From NCBI RefSeq assembly GCF_002776695.1, contig NZ_LFJC01000003.1:769588-833587 (forward strand): a stretch of 64,000 nt of DNA. The letters run 5' to 3'. The translations under genes were made by a program, and so were the position numbers. The DNA comes from Bradyrhizobium nitroreducens. Lineage in GTDB: Bacteria; Pseudomonadota; Alphaproteobacteria; Rhizobiales; Xanthobacteraceae. This document shows positions 45,945-57,373 of the stretch, piece after piece (within the stretch, counting starts at the first letter, position 1; each line of letters begins with the position of its first letter). Below the pieces are notes generated by a model. It was not told the DNA's origin, ran no database searches, and saw only the letters and a program-made list of their open reading frames with translations.

Positions 45945-47072
45945 TCAACTCGCCCGATTACCGAAGAAATCCTTGACCTTGGCGAAGAAGCCCTCGGACT
46001 CCGGCTGGGTATTGCCGGAGGACAGTTTTTCGAACTCGGCCAGCAATTCCTGCTGCTTCTTGGTGAGGTTCTGTGGGGTCTCGACCACCACCTGAACATA
46101 CATGTCGCCCATCTGGCGCGACCGCAGCACCGGCATACCCTTTGATGCGATGCGGAATCGGCGGTTGGACTGGGTTCCGGCTGGGACCTTCACCTTGGCC
46201 TTGCTCTTTTCGATGGTCGGCACCTCGAATTCACCGCCGAGGGCGGCCGTCACCATCGAGATCGGCACACGACAATGCAGATCGGCACCGTCGCGCTGGA
46301 AGAACTGGTGCTGAGCCAGTGACAGGAAGATGTAGAGGTCGCCGGGCGGGCCGCCGCGGACCCCGGCCTCGCCTTCGCCGGCGAGCCTGATCCTTGTGCC
46401 GTCCTCGACGCCCTGCGGGATGTTGACCGACAGCGTGCGCTCGCGGGTGACGCGGCCCTGTCCCGAGCAGGACGGGCAGGCATCCTCGATCATCTGGCCG
46501 CGGCCCTGGCAACCCGGACAGGTCCGCTCCAGCGTAAAGAAGCCCTGCGACTGCCGCACGCGGCCAGCGCCGCCACAGGTCGAACAAGTCTTCGGCTTGG
46601 TGCCGGCCTTGGCGCCGATGCCCGAGCAGGCCTCGCAGGTGACCGAGACGGGGATCTCGATCTGCGCGGTCTTGCCGCCAAAAGCTTCCTCGAGCGTGAT
46701 TTCCATGTTGTAGCGCAGGTCGGCGCCGCGCTCGCGGCCGCCACGGCCACGCTGCCCGGCCATGCCGAACAGGTCCTCGAAAATGTCGGAGAAGGAGGAG
46801 GCGAAGCCCGCGCCGAAGCCGGCACCGCCGCCGCCCTGCTCGAAAGCGGCATGACCGTAGCGGTCATAGGCGGCGCGCTTGTCCTTGTCCTTGAGGACCT
46901 CGTAGGCCTCGTTGATTTCCTTGAACTTGACTTCGCTGGTGTCGTCCCCGGGATTGCGGTCGGGGTGAAACTTCATCGCAAGCTTGCGGAACGACGATTT
47001 CAGCTTGCTTTCGTCGGCATCGCGTTCGACTTCGAGGGTCTCGTAGTAGCAGCGCTTGGTGGACGTGGACAT
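45945..47072 (-). CDS. dnaJ: Chaperone DnaJ (Hsp40)
   Basis: A 375-residue co-chaperone stimulating DnaK ATPase. The J domain is at residues about 8-73, with the HPD motif in [12 protein letters not shown] Gly/Phe-rich region follows ([17 protein letters not shown]). The zinc centre has four CxxCxGxG repeats ([32 protein letters not shown]), then the C-terminal substrate domain. It lies 244 bases downstream of dnaK in the same direction, with a stable UUCG hairpin in the gap that may lower DnaJ relative to DnaK. Confidence 0.96.
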   Translation of the reverse strand: MSTSTKRCYYETLEVERDADESKLKSSFRKLAMKFHPDRNPGDDTSEVKFKEINEAYEVLKDKDKRAAYDRYGHAAFEQGGGGAGFGAGFASSFSDIFEDLFGMAGQRGRGGRERGADLRYNMEITLEEAFGGKTAQIEIPVSVTCEACSGIGAKAGTKPKTCSTCGGAGRVRQSQGFFTLERTCPGCQGRGQMIEDACPSCSGQGRVTRERTLSVNIPQGVEDGTRIRLAGEGEAGVRGGPPGDLYIFLSLAQHQFFQRDGADLHCRVPISMVTAALGGEFEVPTIEKSKAKVKVPAGTQSNRRFRIASKGMPVLRSRQMGDMYVQVVVETPQNLTKKQQELLAEFEKLSSGNTQPESEGFFAKVKDFFGNRAS

Positions 47073-47243
47073 GTTGAGCTCGGTCTATCCAATCGCGATT
47101 CAAGTCGGAGCGAAACGACGTCGCCCCGCGACGATACGGGCAGCCTTCCGCCTCGCGGCGGAAGACGGCATGGCGGCGTTCAGCATAACGGCTGGAAATT
47201 GATCGATCGTAACGGGCACTCGTCCCGTTCGTCCCGACACGTC

Positions 47244-47268
47244 GGCCTCCCCCGAAGGGGAGGAGGCC
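47244..47268 (-). promoter_or_regulatory. Stable UUCG-loop hairpin in the dnaK-dnaJ spacer
   Basis: On the minus-strand transcript CUCCCC-UUCG-GGGGAG forms a strong stem capped by the very stable UUCG loop, extended by GGCCTC/GGCC pairing. There is no U run, so it is more likely an mRNA stabiliser or processing/attenuation site than a full terminator. Confidence 0.5.
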
Positions 47269-47316
47269 GGTAGCGCGTGTGGGGTCCAAGCCGTCCGCAT
47301 GTCACCCTCTCGGGGC

Positions 47317-49218
<1,902 letters not shown>

Positions 49219-49613
49219 GGTCCTGATATCCTTCTTTTTGCGGCAGGTTGGCTGGGCCCAGAAGGCACCCGAACCGAAACCCCCTAAGATCAAACATTCG
49301 CGATATTGCGATGGTTGACGCTCATATAGGAGGGGGGGAGGGGCCCGCAAGGACCGCAGCTAGGTTTCTGCCGCGAAAACATCGGGTTTTGAAAGACCAT
49401 ATCCGGGCTTCACCGCCCTTGCGGGTGAGGAATTATTAACAGGTCCGGGCATCAGCAAGCCCCCGCTACCGCAAGCCGGCCCGCCCTATTGCCGCAAGCC
49501 CAAACCCGGTAAAAGGCGGACCGGCCGGGGCAGCCACCAGAGCTGCTGCGCGCGACAAAGCGGCCCGGTGGACCACCATCGAACGGCCTCAATGTGAACC
49601 AATCAGGGTGCCC
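49219..49613. other. Divergent upstream region of dnaK and a secreted-protein gene
   Basis: No gene is supported in these 395 bases. It holds the RpoH-type promoter and about 105-base leader of dnaK. The part 49450-49600 is GC-rich without recognisable sites, and AATCAGGG just before 49614 can serve as the ribosome-binding region of the rightward gene. Confidence 0.6.
49324..49351 (-). promoter_or_regulatory. RpoH (sigma-32) type heat-shock promoter of dnaK
   Basis: On the minus strand CTTG (49351-49348), exactly 17 bases, then CCTATAT (49330-49324) fits the alphaproteobacterial RpoH consensus CTTG-N17-CYTATMT. A transcript would start about 100 bases upstream of the dnaK ATG. No CIRCE element was seen here. 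Confidence 0.75.
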
Positions 49614-50555
49614 ATGAAGCTGATCCGTCCCCTCGCCGCGCTCGCCCTTCTCGTTAGCTCCGCGTTTCCGGCCCTCGCCGCCGACGCCGTGTTTCCGCCC
49701 GGCTTGCGCCTCGGCATGGTGCCGTTGGTCGGCCTCAACACGGCCAAGACCTTTCCGGGCTTCGAAAGCGAGGACGGCAGCGTCAAGGTGCTGATCACCG
49801 AGCTGCCGCCGGCGGCCTATGGCGAGGTCGTGAGCGCCTTCAACTCCAATCCGACCGGCGCCAATGGCGTCAAGCAGGACAAGATCGAGACGCCCGCGGG
49901 CCTCGCCTATTTCACCACCGAGAGCGGCAAGGCCGGGGAGACCCCGGTGAAGCGCTATTCGATGATCGTGCCGGGCGCCGGCTTCTCCGGCTATGTCGCG
50001 GTGCAGATCCCGGAGAACGCGACCAAGATCTACACGGACGAGGCGGTGCGGCAGATGTTTGCCAGCGCCGCGACCCGCAAGCAGGTCTCGGCCGAGGAGC
50101 AGATCGCGCTGATGCCGTTCAAGATCACCGATCTCGCCGACTTCAAGGACATCCGCACGCTGGCGCCGGGCTCCAGCATCATCCTCGCCGACGGCGACGA
50201 GAGCACCGGTTATGAATCGAAGCCGTTCATGATCCTCGGCCTGATCGGCGCCACGCCGCAGGCCGCCGACGACCGCGCCCGCTTCGCCCAGGAGGCGGCG
50301 CTGCAGATCCCGGGCGTGCGCGAATCCCGCGTCACCATGTCCGAGCCGATCCGCATCAACGGCCAGCAGGGCTTCGAGACCCGGATCGACGGCATCAGCG
50401 GCAAGGACAAGACCCCGGTCACCGTGGTGCAGTGGATCCGCTTCTCGAGCGGCGGCGCCTCGCTCCGCATCATCGCCAGCGCCCCGCGCGAGCAGTGGCA
50501 GGCCGCCTTCACCCGCTTCCGCGCCGTGCGCGACGGGATTCAGCCGAAGGGCTAG
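49614..50555 (+). CDS. Secreted protein of unknown function
   Basis: A 313-residue protein with a clear Sec signal peptide (MKLIRPLAALALLVSSAFPA, cleaved after LAA). I prefer the ATG at 49614 to the GTG at 49608, because of AGGG spacing and the signal peptide form. The mature part is mainly beta-like, with two similar halves: an opening VFPPGLRLGMVPLVGLNTAK and a later stretch VTVVQWIRFSSGGASLRIIA. I recognise no named domain or catalytic motif. It is probably periplasmic and is conserved as a hypothetical in bradyrhizobia from memory. It is flanked by dnaK upstream and a REP-like element downstream, and no operon partner is visible. Confidence 0.78.
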   Translation: MKLIRPLAALALLVSSAFPALAADAVFPPGLRLGMVPLVGLNTAKTFPGFESEDGSVKVLITELPPAAYGEVVSAFNSNPTGANGVKQDKIETPAGLAYFTTESGKAGETPVKRYSMIVPGAGFSGYVAVQIPENATKIYTDEAVRQMFASAATRKQVSAEEQIALMPFKITDLADFKDIRTLAPGSSIILADGDESTGYESKPFMILGLIGATPQAADDRARFAQEAALQIPGVRESRVTMSEPIRINGQQGFETRIDGISGKDKTPVTVVQWIRFSSGGASLRIIASAPREQWQAAFTRFRAVRDGIQPKG

Positions 50556-50580
50556 GTTGAGGCGGCCCTACACACTCGGT

Positions 50581-50721
50581 GTCGTCCCCGCCTAGTTGCG
50601 CAATTGCGCACGGGGGGCGGGGATCCATACCGCGTGATCTCGCGGTTACAAAAGGTATTCGCCAAACTCCTCCCTGTGGTCATGGATCCCGGGCTCGCGC
50701 TTTGCGCGCCCCGGGATGACG
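50581..50721. repeat. REP-like palindrome (CCGGGATGAC variant)
   Basis: The left module starts GTCGTCCCCGCCTAGTTGCG and contains the perfect palindrome TGCGCAATTGCGCA; the right module is ATGGATCCCGGGCTCGCGCT to GCGCCCCGGGATGAC. It sits between two rightward genes. Confidence 0.8.
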
Positions 50722-50840
50722 ATGCTGTTGGCTTGTCAGCCCAACCCATCACCAAAGCCGGCCGCATTTTCAGGCTTCTGTTCGTATACGAACGGAACTA
50801 GGCTTCGCTTCCGTTGGATCATCCTAAGGGGAGGCGAACG

Positions 50841-51563
50841 ATGCTCAATCGACGACAAATCCTCGCGGCGCTGGGCACGACGGCGCTGGCGACCCTCGCG
50901 CCGACCGCACTCTTTGCAGCGACATCGATCAAGCCGGACGAAAGCTCCGCGCTGCTCGTGATCGACGTGCAAAACTGCTTCCTGCCGGGCGGCAGCCTCG
51001 CCGTAAAGGAAGGCGAGCAGGTGGTGCCGGTCATCAACAAGATCTCGAAGGCGTTTGCAAACGTGGTGATGACGCAGGACTGGCACACGCCGGGCCACGT
51101 CTCGTTTGCGTCGGTACATTCCGGCAAGAAGCCGTTCGAGACCGTGGACCTTCCCTACGGCAAGCAGGTGCTGTGGCCGGACCATTGCGTGCAGGGCACC
51201 GACGGCGCCTCACTGTCGAAGGACCTGTCCATCCCCCACGCCGAACTCATCATCCGCAAGGGCTTTCACAGGGACGTCGACAGCTATTCGGCCTTCCTCG
51301 AAGCCGACGGCAAGACCTCGACGGGCCTTGCGGGATATTTGAAGGGCCGCAAGATCAAGCGTGTCTTCGTCGCCGGGCTCGCGACAGACTTCTGCGTCGC
51401 CTGGACCGCGCTGGACGCGCGCAAGGCGGGCTTCGAGGTCTATGTGGTGGAAGACGCCTGCCGCGGCATCGATACCCAGGGCTCGCTGGCAAAGGCCTGG
51501 GCCGACATGGCCAAGGCCGGCGTGAAGCGGATTCAATCGGGTGATATCGCGGTGAACGCGTAG
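50841..51563 (+). CDS. pncA: Nicotinamidase-type cysteine hydrolase with Tat-like signal
   Basis: A 240-residue isochorismatase-superfamily hydrolase. The triad is Asp42 (LLVIDVQNCF), Lys140 (IIRKGFH) and Cys185 (GLATDFCVAWTALDA). The metal site is Asp80, His82 (TQDWHTPGH) and His115 (WPDHCVQGT). This pattern is that of nicotinamidase, which deamidates nicotinamide to nicotinate in NAD salvage. Unusually, it starts with MLNRRQILAALGTTALATLA, a twin-arginine signal with hydrophobic core ending ALFA, which implies export of the folded enzyme. An AGGGGAGG Shine-Dalgarno precedes the ATG at 50841. Confidence 0.87.
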   Translation: MLNRRQILAALGTTALATLAPTALFAATSIKPDESSALLVIDVQNCFLPGGSLAVKEGEQVVPVINKISKAFANVVMTQDWHTPGHVSFASVHSGKKPFETVDLPYGKQVLWPDHCVQGTDGASLSKDLSIPHAELIIRKGFHRDVDSYSAFLEADGKTSTGLAGYLKGRKIKRVFVAGLATDFCVAWTALDARKAGFEVYVVEDACRGIDTQGSLAKAWADMAKAGVKRIQSGDIAVNA

Positions 51564-51577
51564 GATTTCCGAGCTGC

Positions 51578-51614
51578 CATTCCGGGGCGGCTGGAGGAGC
51601 TGCCCCCGGAATGA
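51578..51614. repeat. Short REP-like hairpin after pncA
   Basis: CATTCCGGGGCGGCTGGAGG folds back on CTGCCCCCGGAATG. It belongs to the CCGGAATGAC repeat family in minimal form, and sits between convergent pncA and grpE, where it could end transcription from both sides. Confidence 0.65.
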
Positions 51615-51618
51615 CGCC

Positions 51619-51662
51619 AAAACTCAATTCGGCGCGCCGCAAAACTCAATTCGGCGCGCCGC
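51619..51662. repeat. Tandem duplication of 22 bp at the grpE 3' end
   Basis: Two exact 22-bp units (51619-51640 and 51641-51662), each starting AAAACTCAATTCGG and ending GCGCCGC. The second unit contains the last codons and stop of grpE. The first lies just after the stop. Confidence 0.9.
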
Positions 51663-52263
51663 TCGACTCGTTGTTGTTCGCTGCGGGCGCGGCCTTCGCG
51701 CCGCCCTTGGCGACACCGACGAGAGCCGGGCGCAGCACGCGATCGCCGATGGTGTAGCCGGCCTGCATGATCTGCACGACCGTGCCCGACGGCACCGACG
51801 CATCGGGCACTTCGTACATTGCCTGGTGAAAGTTCGGGTCGAACTTCTGGCCCTGCGGATCGAGCTTCTTCACGCCGTGCTTCTCCAGCGCGCTGAGCAG
51901 CGCGCGCTCGGTAAGCTCGACGCCCTCGATCAGCGAGGTCAGTCCGGGATCGGCGGCGGCACGCGCCTCGGCCGGAACGGCATCGAGCGCACGCTGGAGA
52001 TTGTCGGCGATGTCGAGCACGTCACGGGCAAAGCCGGTGATGCCGTAGAGGCGGGCGTCGGCGACTTCCTTCGTGGTGCGCTTGCGCAGATTCTCCATCT
52101 CGGCCAGCGTCCGCAGCACACGGTCGCGCGCCTCGGCGACTTCCTTCTGCAGGGTTTCGACCGAGCCGGGCTCGGGATCGTCGGGCATGATGTAGGGCTT
52201 CGACACCACGGGCTCGCCAGTCGGCGCGGCCGCGTCTTCGGGTTGCCGGTCTCGATCGGTCAT
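51646..52263 (-). CDS. grpE: Nucleotide exchange factor GrpE
   Basis: A 205-residue co-chaperone that releases ADP from DnaK. An acidic leader precedes a long N-terminal coiled coil ([24 protein letters not shown] heptads about residues 38-75, then [20 protein letters not shown]). The C-terminal beta domain shows [20 protein letters not shown] and [19 protein letters not shown]. It lies 96 bases downstream of hrcA on the same strand. Its last codons are inside a 22-bp tandem duplication, which leaves the reading frame intact. Confidence 0.95.
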   Translation of the reverse strand: MTDRDRQPEDAAAPTGEPVVSKPYIMPDDPEPGSVETLQKEVAEARDRVLRTLAEMENLRKRTTKEVADARLYGITGFARDVLDIADNLQRALDAVPAEARAAADPGLTSLIEGVELTERALLSALEKHGVKKLDPQGQKFDPNFHQAMYEVPDASVPSGTVVQIMQAGYTIGDRVLRPALVGVAKGGAKAAPAANNNESSGAPN

Positions 52264-52359
52264 CGGCTGTAATCTCGAACTCGTTTCCAGGGATTGTTGG
52301 CCCGCATATCGTGCTTTGAGCAGCGAAAATCAAGCGCCCGTGATCGGATCAGACGCCGG

Positions 52360-53448
52360 TCAGCCCCCCAGCAGGCGACTGACGATGCGGGCGGCATAAT
52401 CCACGGTCGGGATCACGCGGGCATAATTCAGCCGCGTCGGGCCGATCACGCCGAGAACGCCGACGATGTGGCCGGCGGCATCCCGATAGGGCGAGATGAT
52501 GGTGGAGGAGCCCGACAGGGAAAACAGTTTGTTCTCCGAACCGATAAAGATGCGCACGCCCTCGGCGGTCTCGGCACGGCCGAGCAGGTCGATCACGCCC
52601 CGCTTGGTCTCGAGGTCGTCGAACAACAGGCGCACCCGCTCCAGATCCTCCAACGCGTGCAGATCTTCCAGCAGATTGGCGTGGCCGCGGACGATGAGCT
52701 GGCGGTCCTCGTTCTCGCCGCCGGACCAGCTGGCGATGCCGGCCGAAATCACCTTCTGCGTCAGCTGATCGAGCTCGGCGCGGGCCTCGCCAAGCGCTGT
52801 CTCGAGCTCGAGCCGCGCCTCGGCCAGCGTCCGGCCGCGAATCCGCGCATTGAGGAAATTGCCGGCTTCGGTGATCGCCGACGAGGGAACCCCAGGGGGC
52901 AGCGTCAGCACGCGGTTCTCGACCTGGCCGTCCTCGCCGACCAGGATCACCAGGGCCTTTTCAGGTTCCAGGCGGACGAATTCGATGTGCTTCAGCCGCG
53001 CATTGGATTTGGGCGTCAACACCACCGCCGCCGCCCGCGTCAGTCCGGACAGCCGCGTCAGCGCCTGGTCCAGCGCGGCCTCGACCGAGTGCGCCTGACC
53101 GACGGACGTGAGCTGGCTCTGGATCGACTGCCGTTCGGCCTCGTTGAGGTCGCCGACCTGCATCAAGGCATCGACGAAGAAGCGCAGGCCGAGTTCCGTC
53201 GGCAACCGGCCGGCGGAGGTGTGCGGCGCATAGATCAGGCCGAGCTGTTCCAGATCGGCCATGACGTTGCGGACCGAGGCCGGCGATAGCGGCATGGCGA
53301 TCAGGCGGGAAATGTTGCGGGAGCCCACCGGCTCACCGGTCGCGAGATAACTTTCGACAATTTGACGAAAGATGTCGCGGGAACGCTCGTTGAGCTGGGC
53401 AAGGCCTGCGCGCGGCGCGATCAGATGGATCGGATCGTGATGGGCCAC
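52360..53448 (-). CDS. hrcA: Heat-inducible transcription repressor HrcA
   Basis: A 362-residue repressor that binds CIRCE operators upstream of groESL in many bacteria. The N-terminal winged helix has [20 protein letters not shown] and [20 protein letters not shown]. The C-terminal dimerisation and sensing domain ends [20 protein letters not shown], a hallmark of HrcA. Start is the GTG at 53448. It precedes grpE, a common alphaproteobacterial arrangement, and is divergent from rph. No CIRCE site was found beside dnaK or hrcA in this window, so its targets are probably elsewhere (groESL). Confidence 0.95.
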   Translation of the reverse strand: MAHHDPIHLIAPRAGLAQLNERSRDIFRQIVESYLATGEPVGSRNISRLIAMPLSPASVRNVMADLEQLGLIYAPHTSAGRLPTELGLRFFVDALMQVGDLNEAERQSIQSQLTSVGQAHSVEAALDQALTRLSGLTRAAAVVLTPKSNARLKHIEFVRLEPEKALVILVGEDGQVENRVLTLPPGVPSSAITEAGNFLNARIRGRTLAEARLELETALGEARAELDQLTQKVISAGIASWSGGENEDRQLIVRGHANLLEDLHALEDLERVRLLFDDLETKRGVIDLLGRAETAEGVRIFIGSENKLFSLSGSSTIISPYRDAAGHIVGVLGVIGPTRLNYARVIPTVDYAARIVSRLLGG

Positions 53449-53614
53449 AGACGGTAACTCCTCTCAGATACTTGTAATTTGTCTATCCCCGAGGGTTCTG
53501 ACAAGCGCCGCGTTCGCGGACCCGAAAACAGGGGTGAAAAGACCTTGCCGCGCACCCCCACCCCACCTACAAGCACCGCCAACAGCCTTTCCCGTGAGTT
53601 TTGGAGGATTTCCC

Positions 53615-54328
53615 ATGCGGCCAAGCCGCCGTGCGCCCGACGAACTGCGCCCCGTCACCCTGGAGCGCGGCGTGGTCAAATATGCGGAAGGCTCGTGCCT
53701 GGTGAAATTCGGCGACACCCATGTGCTGGTCGCCGCCACGCTGGAAGACCGCCTGCCGCCATGGCTGAAGGGCCAGGGCCGCGGCTGGGTCACCGCCGAA
53801 TACGGCATGCTGCCGCGCGCGACCTCCGAACGCACCCGCCGCGAGGCCGCCGCCGGCAAGCAGAGCGGCCGCACCGTCGAGATCCAGCGCCTGATCGGCC
53901 GCGCGCTTCGCACCATCGTCGACCTCGAAGCGCTCGGCGAGCGCCAGATCACGGTCGATTGCGACGTGCTCCAGGCCGACGGCGGCACCCGCACGGCCTC
54001 GATCACCGGCGCCTGGGTCGCGCTCGCCGACTGCATCAACTGGATGAAGGCGCGCAACATGATCAAGGCCAACGTGATGCGCGACAACGTCGCCGCGATC
54101 TCCTGCGGCATCTACAACGGCACGCCGGTGCTCGATCTCGACTATGCCGAGGATTCGGAAGCGCAGACCGACGCCAATTTCGTCATGACCGGCGACGGCC
54201 GCATCGTCGAGGTGCAGGGCACCGCGGAGCGCGAGCCGTTCACCCAGGACGAGTTCCTGGCGCTGATGGCGCTGGCGCAGAAGGGCATTGCGCGGCTGGT
54301 GGACTTGCAGAAGCTGGCCGTGGCGTAG
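53615..54328 (+). CDS. rph: Ribonuclease PH
   Basis: A 237-residue phosphorolytic exoribonuclease that trims tRNA 3' ends. It opens [20 protein letters not shown], with [20 protein letters not shown] and [20 protein letters not shown] (phosphate and RNA binding), and ends with the usual [25 protein letters not shown] lies 7 bases before the ATG at 53615; an in-frame start further upstream was rejected for that reason. It is divergent from hrcA and starts the rph-rdgB-hemW unit. The rph-rdgB pairing is common in alphaproteobacteria. Confidence 0.95.
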   Translation: MRPSRRAPDELRPVTLERGVVKYAEGSCLVKFGDTHVLVAATLEDRLPPWLKGQGRGWVTAEYGMLPRATSERTRREAAAGKQSGRTVEIQRLIGRALRTIVDLEALGERQITVDCDVLQADGGTRTASITGAWVALADCINWMKARNMIKANVMRDNVAAISCGIYNGTPVLDLDYAEDSEAQTDANFVMTGDGRIVEVQGTAEREPFTQDEFLALMALAQKGIARLVDLQKLAVA

Positions 54329-54338
54329 TCAATAAGCC

Positions 54339-54974
54339 ATGCACCGCCGAATCACCGGAAAGCTCGTCATCGCAACCCATAATCCCGGCAAGCTGGCCGA
54401 GATGCGGGAGCTTTTGGCGCCTCACGGCGTCGAGGCGGTGTCGGCCGGCGAGCTCGGCCTCGCCGAACCGGACGAGACCGGCGACGATTTCCGCAGCAAC
54501 GCCGCGATCAAGGCAATCGCGGCGGCGCAGGCGACCGGGCTTCCGTCCTTCGCCGACGATTCCGGCATCGTGGTCGATGCGCTCGACGGCGCGCCCGGAA
54601 TCTACAGCGCGCGCTGGGCCGGTCCGTCCAAGGATTTCAACGCGGCGATGGCGCAGATCGAGCGCCTGCTGCAGGAGCGTGGTGCCACCACGCCCGCAAA
54701 GCGCACCGCGCATTTCGTCTCCGCGCTCTGCGTCGCCTGGCCCGACGATCATCTCGAAGAGGTCGAGGCCCGCGTCGACGGCACGCTGGTGTGGCCGCCA
54801 CGCGGCACCGCCGGCTTTGGTTACGATCCGATGTTCCTGCCCAACGGTCACGATCGCACCTTCGGCGAGATGGAAAGCATCGAGAAGCACGGCCTGCCAC
54901 CGCTCGGCCTCGGCCTGTCGCACCGGGCCCGCGCCTTCGTGAAACTGGCGGAGATCTGCCTTGAGCCGCGCTAA
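54339..54974 (+). CDS. rdgB: XTP/dITP diphosphatase (RdgB/HAM1)
   Basis: A 211-residue house-cleaning pyrophosphatase that hydrolyses non-canonical purine triphosphates (XTP, dITP) to monophosphates. The substrate loop is [19 protein letters not shown] near the N-terminus, the metal and catalytic stretch is [19 protein letters not shown], and the C-terminal block is [20 protein letters not shown]. It starts 10 bases after rph, and its end overlaps hemW by 14 bases, so the three genes form an operon. Length and motifs are complete. Confidence 0.95.
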   Translation: MHRRITGKLVIATHNPGKLAEMRELLAPHGVEAVSAGELGLAEPDETGDDFRSNAAIKAIAAAQATGLPSFADDSGIVVDALDGAPGIYSARWAGPSKDFNAAMAQIERLLQERGATTPAKRTAHFVSALCVAWPDDHLEEVEARVDGTLVWPPRGTAGFGYDPMFLPNGHDRTFGEMESIEKHGLPPLGLGLSHRARAFVKLAEICLEPR

Positions 54975-56115
54975 CCAAGCTTTCGGCGTTTACGTGCACT
55001 GGCCGTTCTGCCTGTCGAAGTGTCCTTATTGCGACTTCAACAGCCATGTCCGCCACGCCGCGATCGACGAGGCGCGGTTTGCGTCCGCCTTCGCGCGCGA
55101 GATCGCGACGACCGCCGAACGCGCGCCCGGCCGCGAGGTCACCTCGATCTTCCTCGGCGGCGGCACACCGTCGCTGATGCAACCCGCAACCGTCGGCGCG
55201 GTGCTTGACGCCATCGGCAAGCACTGGACCGTTGCGAAGGACGCCGAAGTCACGCTGGAAGCGAACCCGACCAGCGTCGAGGCCACGCGCTTTGCCGGCT
55301 ATCGCGCAGCCGGCGTCAACCGCGTCTCGCTCGGCGTGCAGGCGCTCGATGATGCCTCGCTCAAAGCCCTGGGCCGCATGCACAGCGCGCGCGAAGCGCT
55401 CGATGCCGTCGCCATCGCACGCCGCTCGTTCGACCGCTATTCGTTCGACCTGATCTACGCCCGGCCCGACCAGACGCCGGCGATGTGGGCCGATGAACTT
55501 CGGCTCGCGGTGAGCGAGGCCGCCGAGCACCTGTCGCTCTATCAATTGACGATCGAGGAAGGCACGCCGTTCTTCGGCCTGCACCAGGCCGGCAAGTTGA
55601 AGACGCCGGATGAAGCGCTCGCGCGCGCGCTCTACGACGTCACGCAGGAGACCTGCGACAAGCTCGGCCTGCCCGCCTACGAGATCTCCAATCACGCGCG
55701 GCGCGGCGCCGAATGCCGGCACAATCTGGTCTACTGGCGCGGCGAGGAATATGCCGGCATCGGCCCCGGCGCGCACGGGCGGCTCGACATCGACGGCATC
55801 AGACACGCCACCGCCACCGAGAAGCGTCCCGAGGCCTGGCTGATGCGGGTCGAGACCAACGGCCACGGCGTGGTCACCGACGATCTCCTCAACAGCGAAG
55901 AACGCGCCGACGAATTCTTGCTGATGGGACTGCGTCTCGCCGAAGGCATCGACCCCGAGCGCTACAAGGCACTCTCGGGCCGCCCGCTCGATCCCAAGCG
56001 CATCGCACTGTTGCGCGAGGAAGGTGCGATCACCGTCGATGCGACGGGACGACTGCGCGTAACGAGCAGCGGTTTTCCCGTGCTGGATGCGGTGGTCGCG
56101 GATCTCGCGGCCTAA
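54961..56115 (+). CDS. hemW: Radical SAM family heme chaperone HemW
   Basis: A 384-residue radical SAM protein, formerly annotated as oxygen-independent coproporphyrinogen III oxidase. The cluster motif C-x3-C-x2-C is Cys17, Cys21, Cys24 ([14 protein letters not shown]), the lack of a fourth cysteine pointing to HemW rather than Hem[28 protein letters not shown] and the C-terminal HemN-type domain follow. HemW delivers heme to target proteins. It starts at a TTG inside the end of rdgB (54961), the only start that keeps the family N-terminus [15 protein letters not shown]. Confidence 0.93.
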   Translation: MSRANQAFGVYVHWPFCLSKCPYCDFNSHVRHAAIDEARFASAFAREIATTAERAPGREVTSIFLGGGTPSLMQPATVGAVLDAIGKHWTVAKDAEVTLEANPTSVEATRFAGYRAAGVNRVSLGVQALDDASLKALGRMHSAREALDAVAIARRSFDRYSFDLIYARPDQTPAMWADELRLAVSEAAEHLSLYQLTIEEGTPFFGLHQAGKLKTPDEALARALYDVTQETCDKLGLPAYEISNHARRGAECRHNLVYWRGEEYAGIGPGAHGRLDIDGIRHATATEKRPEAWLMRVETNGHGVVTDDLLNSEERADEFLLMGLRLAEGIDPERYKALSGRPLDPKRIALLREEGAITVDATGRLRVTSSGFPVLDAVVADLAA

Positions 56116-56140
56116 CGCAACCTACAGCCGTAGTCCTGAG

Positions 56141-57373
56141 CTACGCCCCAAAACTCTTCGGCGAGCCGGCGACCGCAACGCCGCCACCCTGCGTCACCTT
56201 CATCACCGCAAGCCCGCGCTCATTGGTGCCGTCGGCGCGGAAGCGGAACAGGCCGTCGATGCCGGCGAAGCCGGAAGGGTTAGTGAGCACGTCGGGCGAG
56301 AAGCGCGTGGTGCCTTGCGTGCGTGCAAGCGCAGCGACGAGCGCGACCGCGTCATAGGCCAGCGTCGCGGTGCGGATCGGCTCGGCGCCGTATTTGGTGC
56401 GATAGCGGCCGGAGAAAGCGCGGAAGCCGGCGGGATCCGGCGCGGCGTAAAGCCCGCCCTGAAGCGCCGGGCTGGCATAGACGCGGGGATTATCCCACAG
56501 GCCGGTGCCGAGCAGCTGGATGTTGCGCAAATTCGCGCCCGCGGCCGTCATCGCATCCGCAACGGTGACAACGGCATCGCCGTCGTCGGCAATGAACAGC
56601 GCATCGGCACCGCCCAGCTGCTGTGCCACGGTGCGCGCCGGCGTGGCGCGATCGGCGCCGTATTTCTCGAAGGCGACGATGCGCCCGCCACGGCGCGGCA
56701 CCGCCGCCTTCACCGCGGCTTCGACGACATTGCCATAGGCATTGTCGGGCACCAGCACGGCAACCGAGCGCTTTCCGATGCTGGCGGAATATTCGACGAT
56801 GCGATTGACGTCGGACTCCGGCAGGAAGGACAGCAGATAGACGCCGCGGCCGGCGATGCTGGAATCGGTCGAGAACGCGATGACGGAAATGCCGCGCGTG
56901 CGTGCGACCTGGGCCACCGCCGGCACCGACTGCGCGAACAACGGTCCCAGAATGATCTCGGCGCCCTCGTCGACGGCCTGCTGCGCACCGGCCTGTGCGC
57001 CTTGCGGGCTGCCATTGTCGTCCTTGATCAGGAGCTGGATGTTCGGATTCTGGAACTCGGCCAGCGCCATCTCGGCGGCATTGCGCATGGATTGCGCGGC
57101 AAGGCCGGCATTGCCCGCAGCCGAGAGCGGCAGGATGACGGCGACCTTGACCCCGCCGGTGCCCGCAGTCGTCCCCTGTTGCGGGGGACCCGCCGGCTGG
57201 GCCGGAGGCGGTGAGCTCGAGAACGGGTTGGAGAACTGGCTGAGACTCTGCTGCACCCCGGCGCAGGCCGACAGCAGGGGTGTGCCAAGCAGCAGGCCGA
57301 GTGCACTCCGCCGGGTCGCCCCCGGCATCCGGGGCCCCTGAACGGGAGACTTCAAATCGCGCGGGCCCAGCAT
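56141..57373 (-). CDS. Penicillin-binding protein activator / LppC-family lipoprotein (LpoA-like)
   Basis: A 410-residue protein whose N-terminus carries a lipoprotein signal (LGLLLGTPLLSACAGVQQSL, lipobox LSAC). After a Pro-rich linker (about residues 45-75) the domain resembles periplasmic-binding-protein type I folds (VKVAVILPLSAAGNAGLAAQ), as in LppC/LpoA. E. coli LpoA activates penicillin-binding protein 1A from the outer membrane. Alphaproteobacterial homologues are less studied. The start at 57373 was chosen to give a short basic leader before the lipobox. It is divergent from rsmI, the same neighbourhood as lpoA-rsmI-yraN in other proteobacteria. Confidence 0.85.
   Translation of the reverse strand: MLGPRDLKSPVQGPRMPGATRRSALGLLLGTPLLSACAGVQQSLSQFSNPFSSSPPPAQPAGPPQQGTTAGTGGVKVAVILPLSAAGNAGLAAQSMRNAAEMALAEFQNPNIQLLIKDDNGSPQGAQAGAQQAVDEGAEIILGPLFAQSVPAVAQVARTRGISVIAFSTDSSIAGRGVYLLSFLPESDVNRIVEYSASIGKRSVAVLVPDNAYGNVVEAAVKAAVPRRGGRIVAFEKYGADRATPARTVAQQLGGADALFIADDGDAVVTVADAMTAAGANLRNIQLLGTGLWDNPRVYASPALQGGLYAAPDPAGFRAFSGRYRTKYGAEPIRTATLAYDAVALVAALARTQGTTRFSPDVLTNPSGFAGIDGLFRFRADGTNERGLAVMKVTQGGGVAVAGSPKSFGA

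Noticed and set aside
53449..53614. CIRCE operator near hrcA
   Set aside because: No TTAGCACTC-N9-GAGTGCTAA or close variant is visible in either orientation. A weak TTGTCA-like element alone was not enough to call a promoter.
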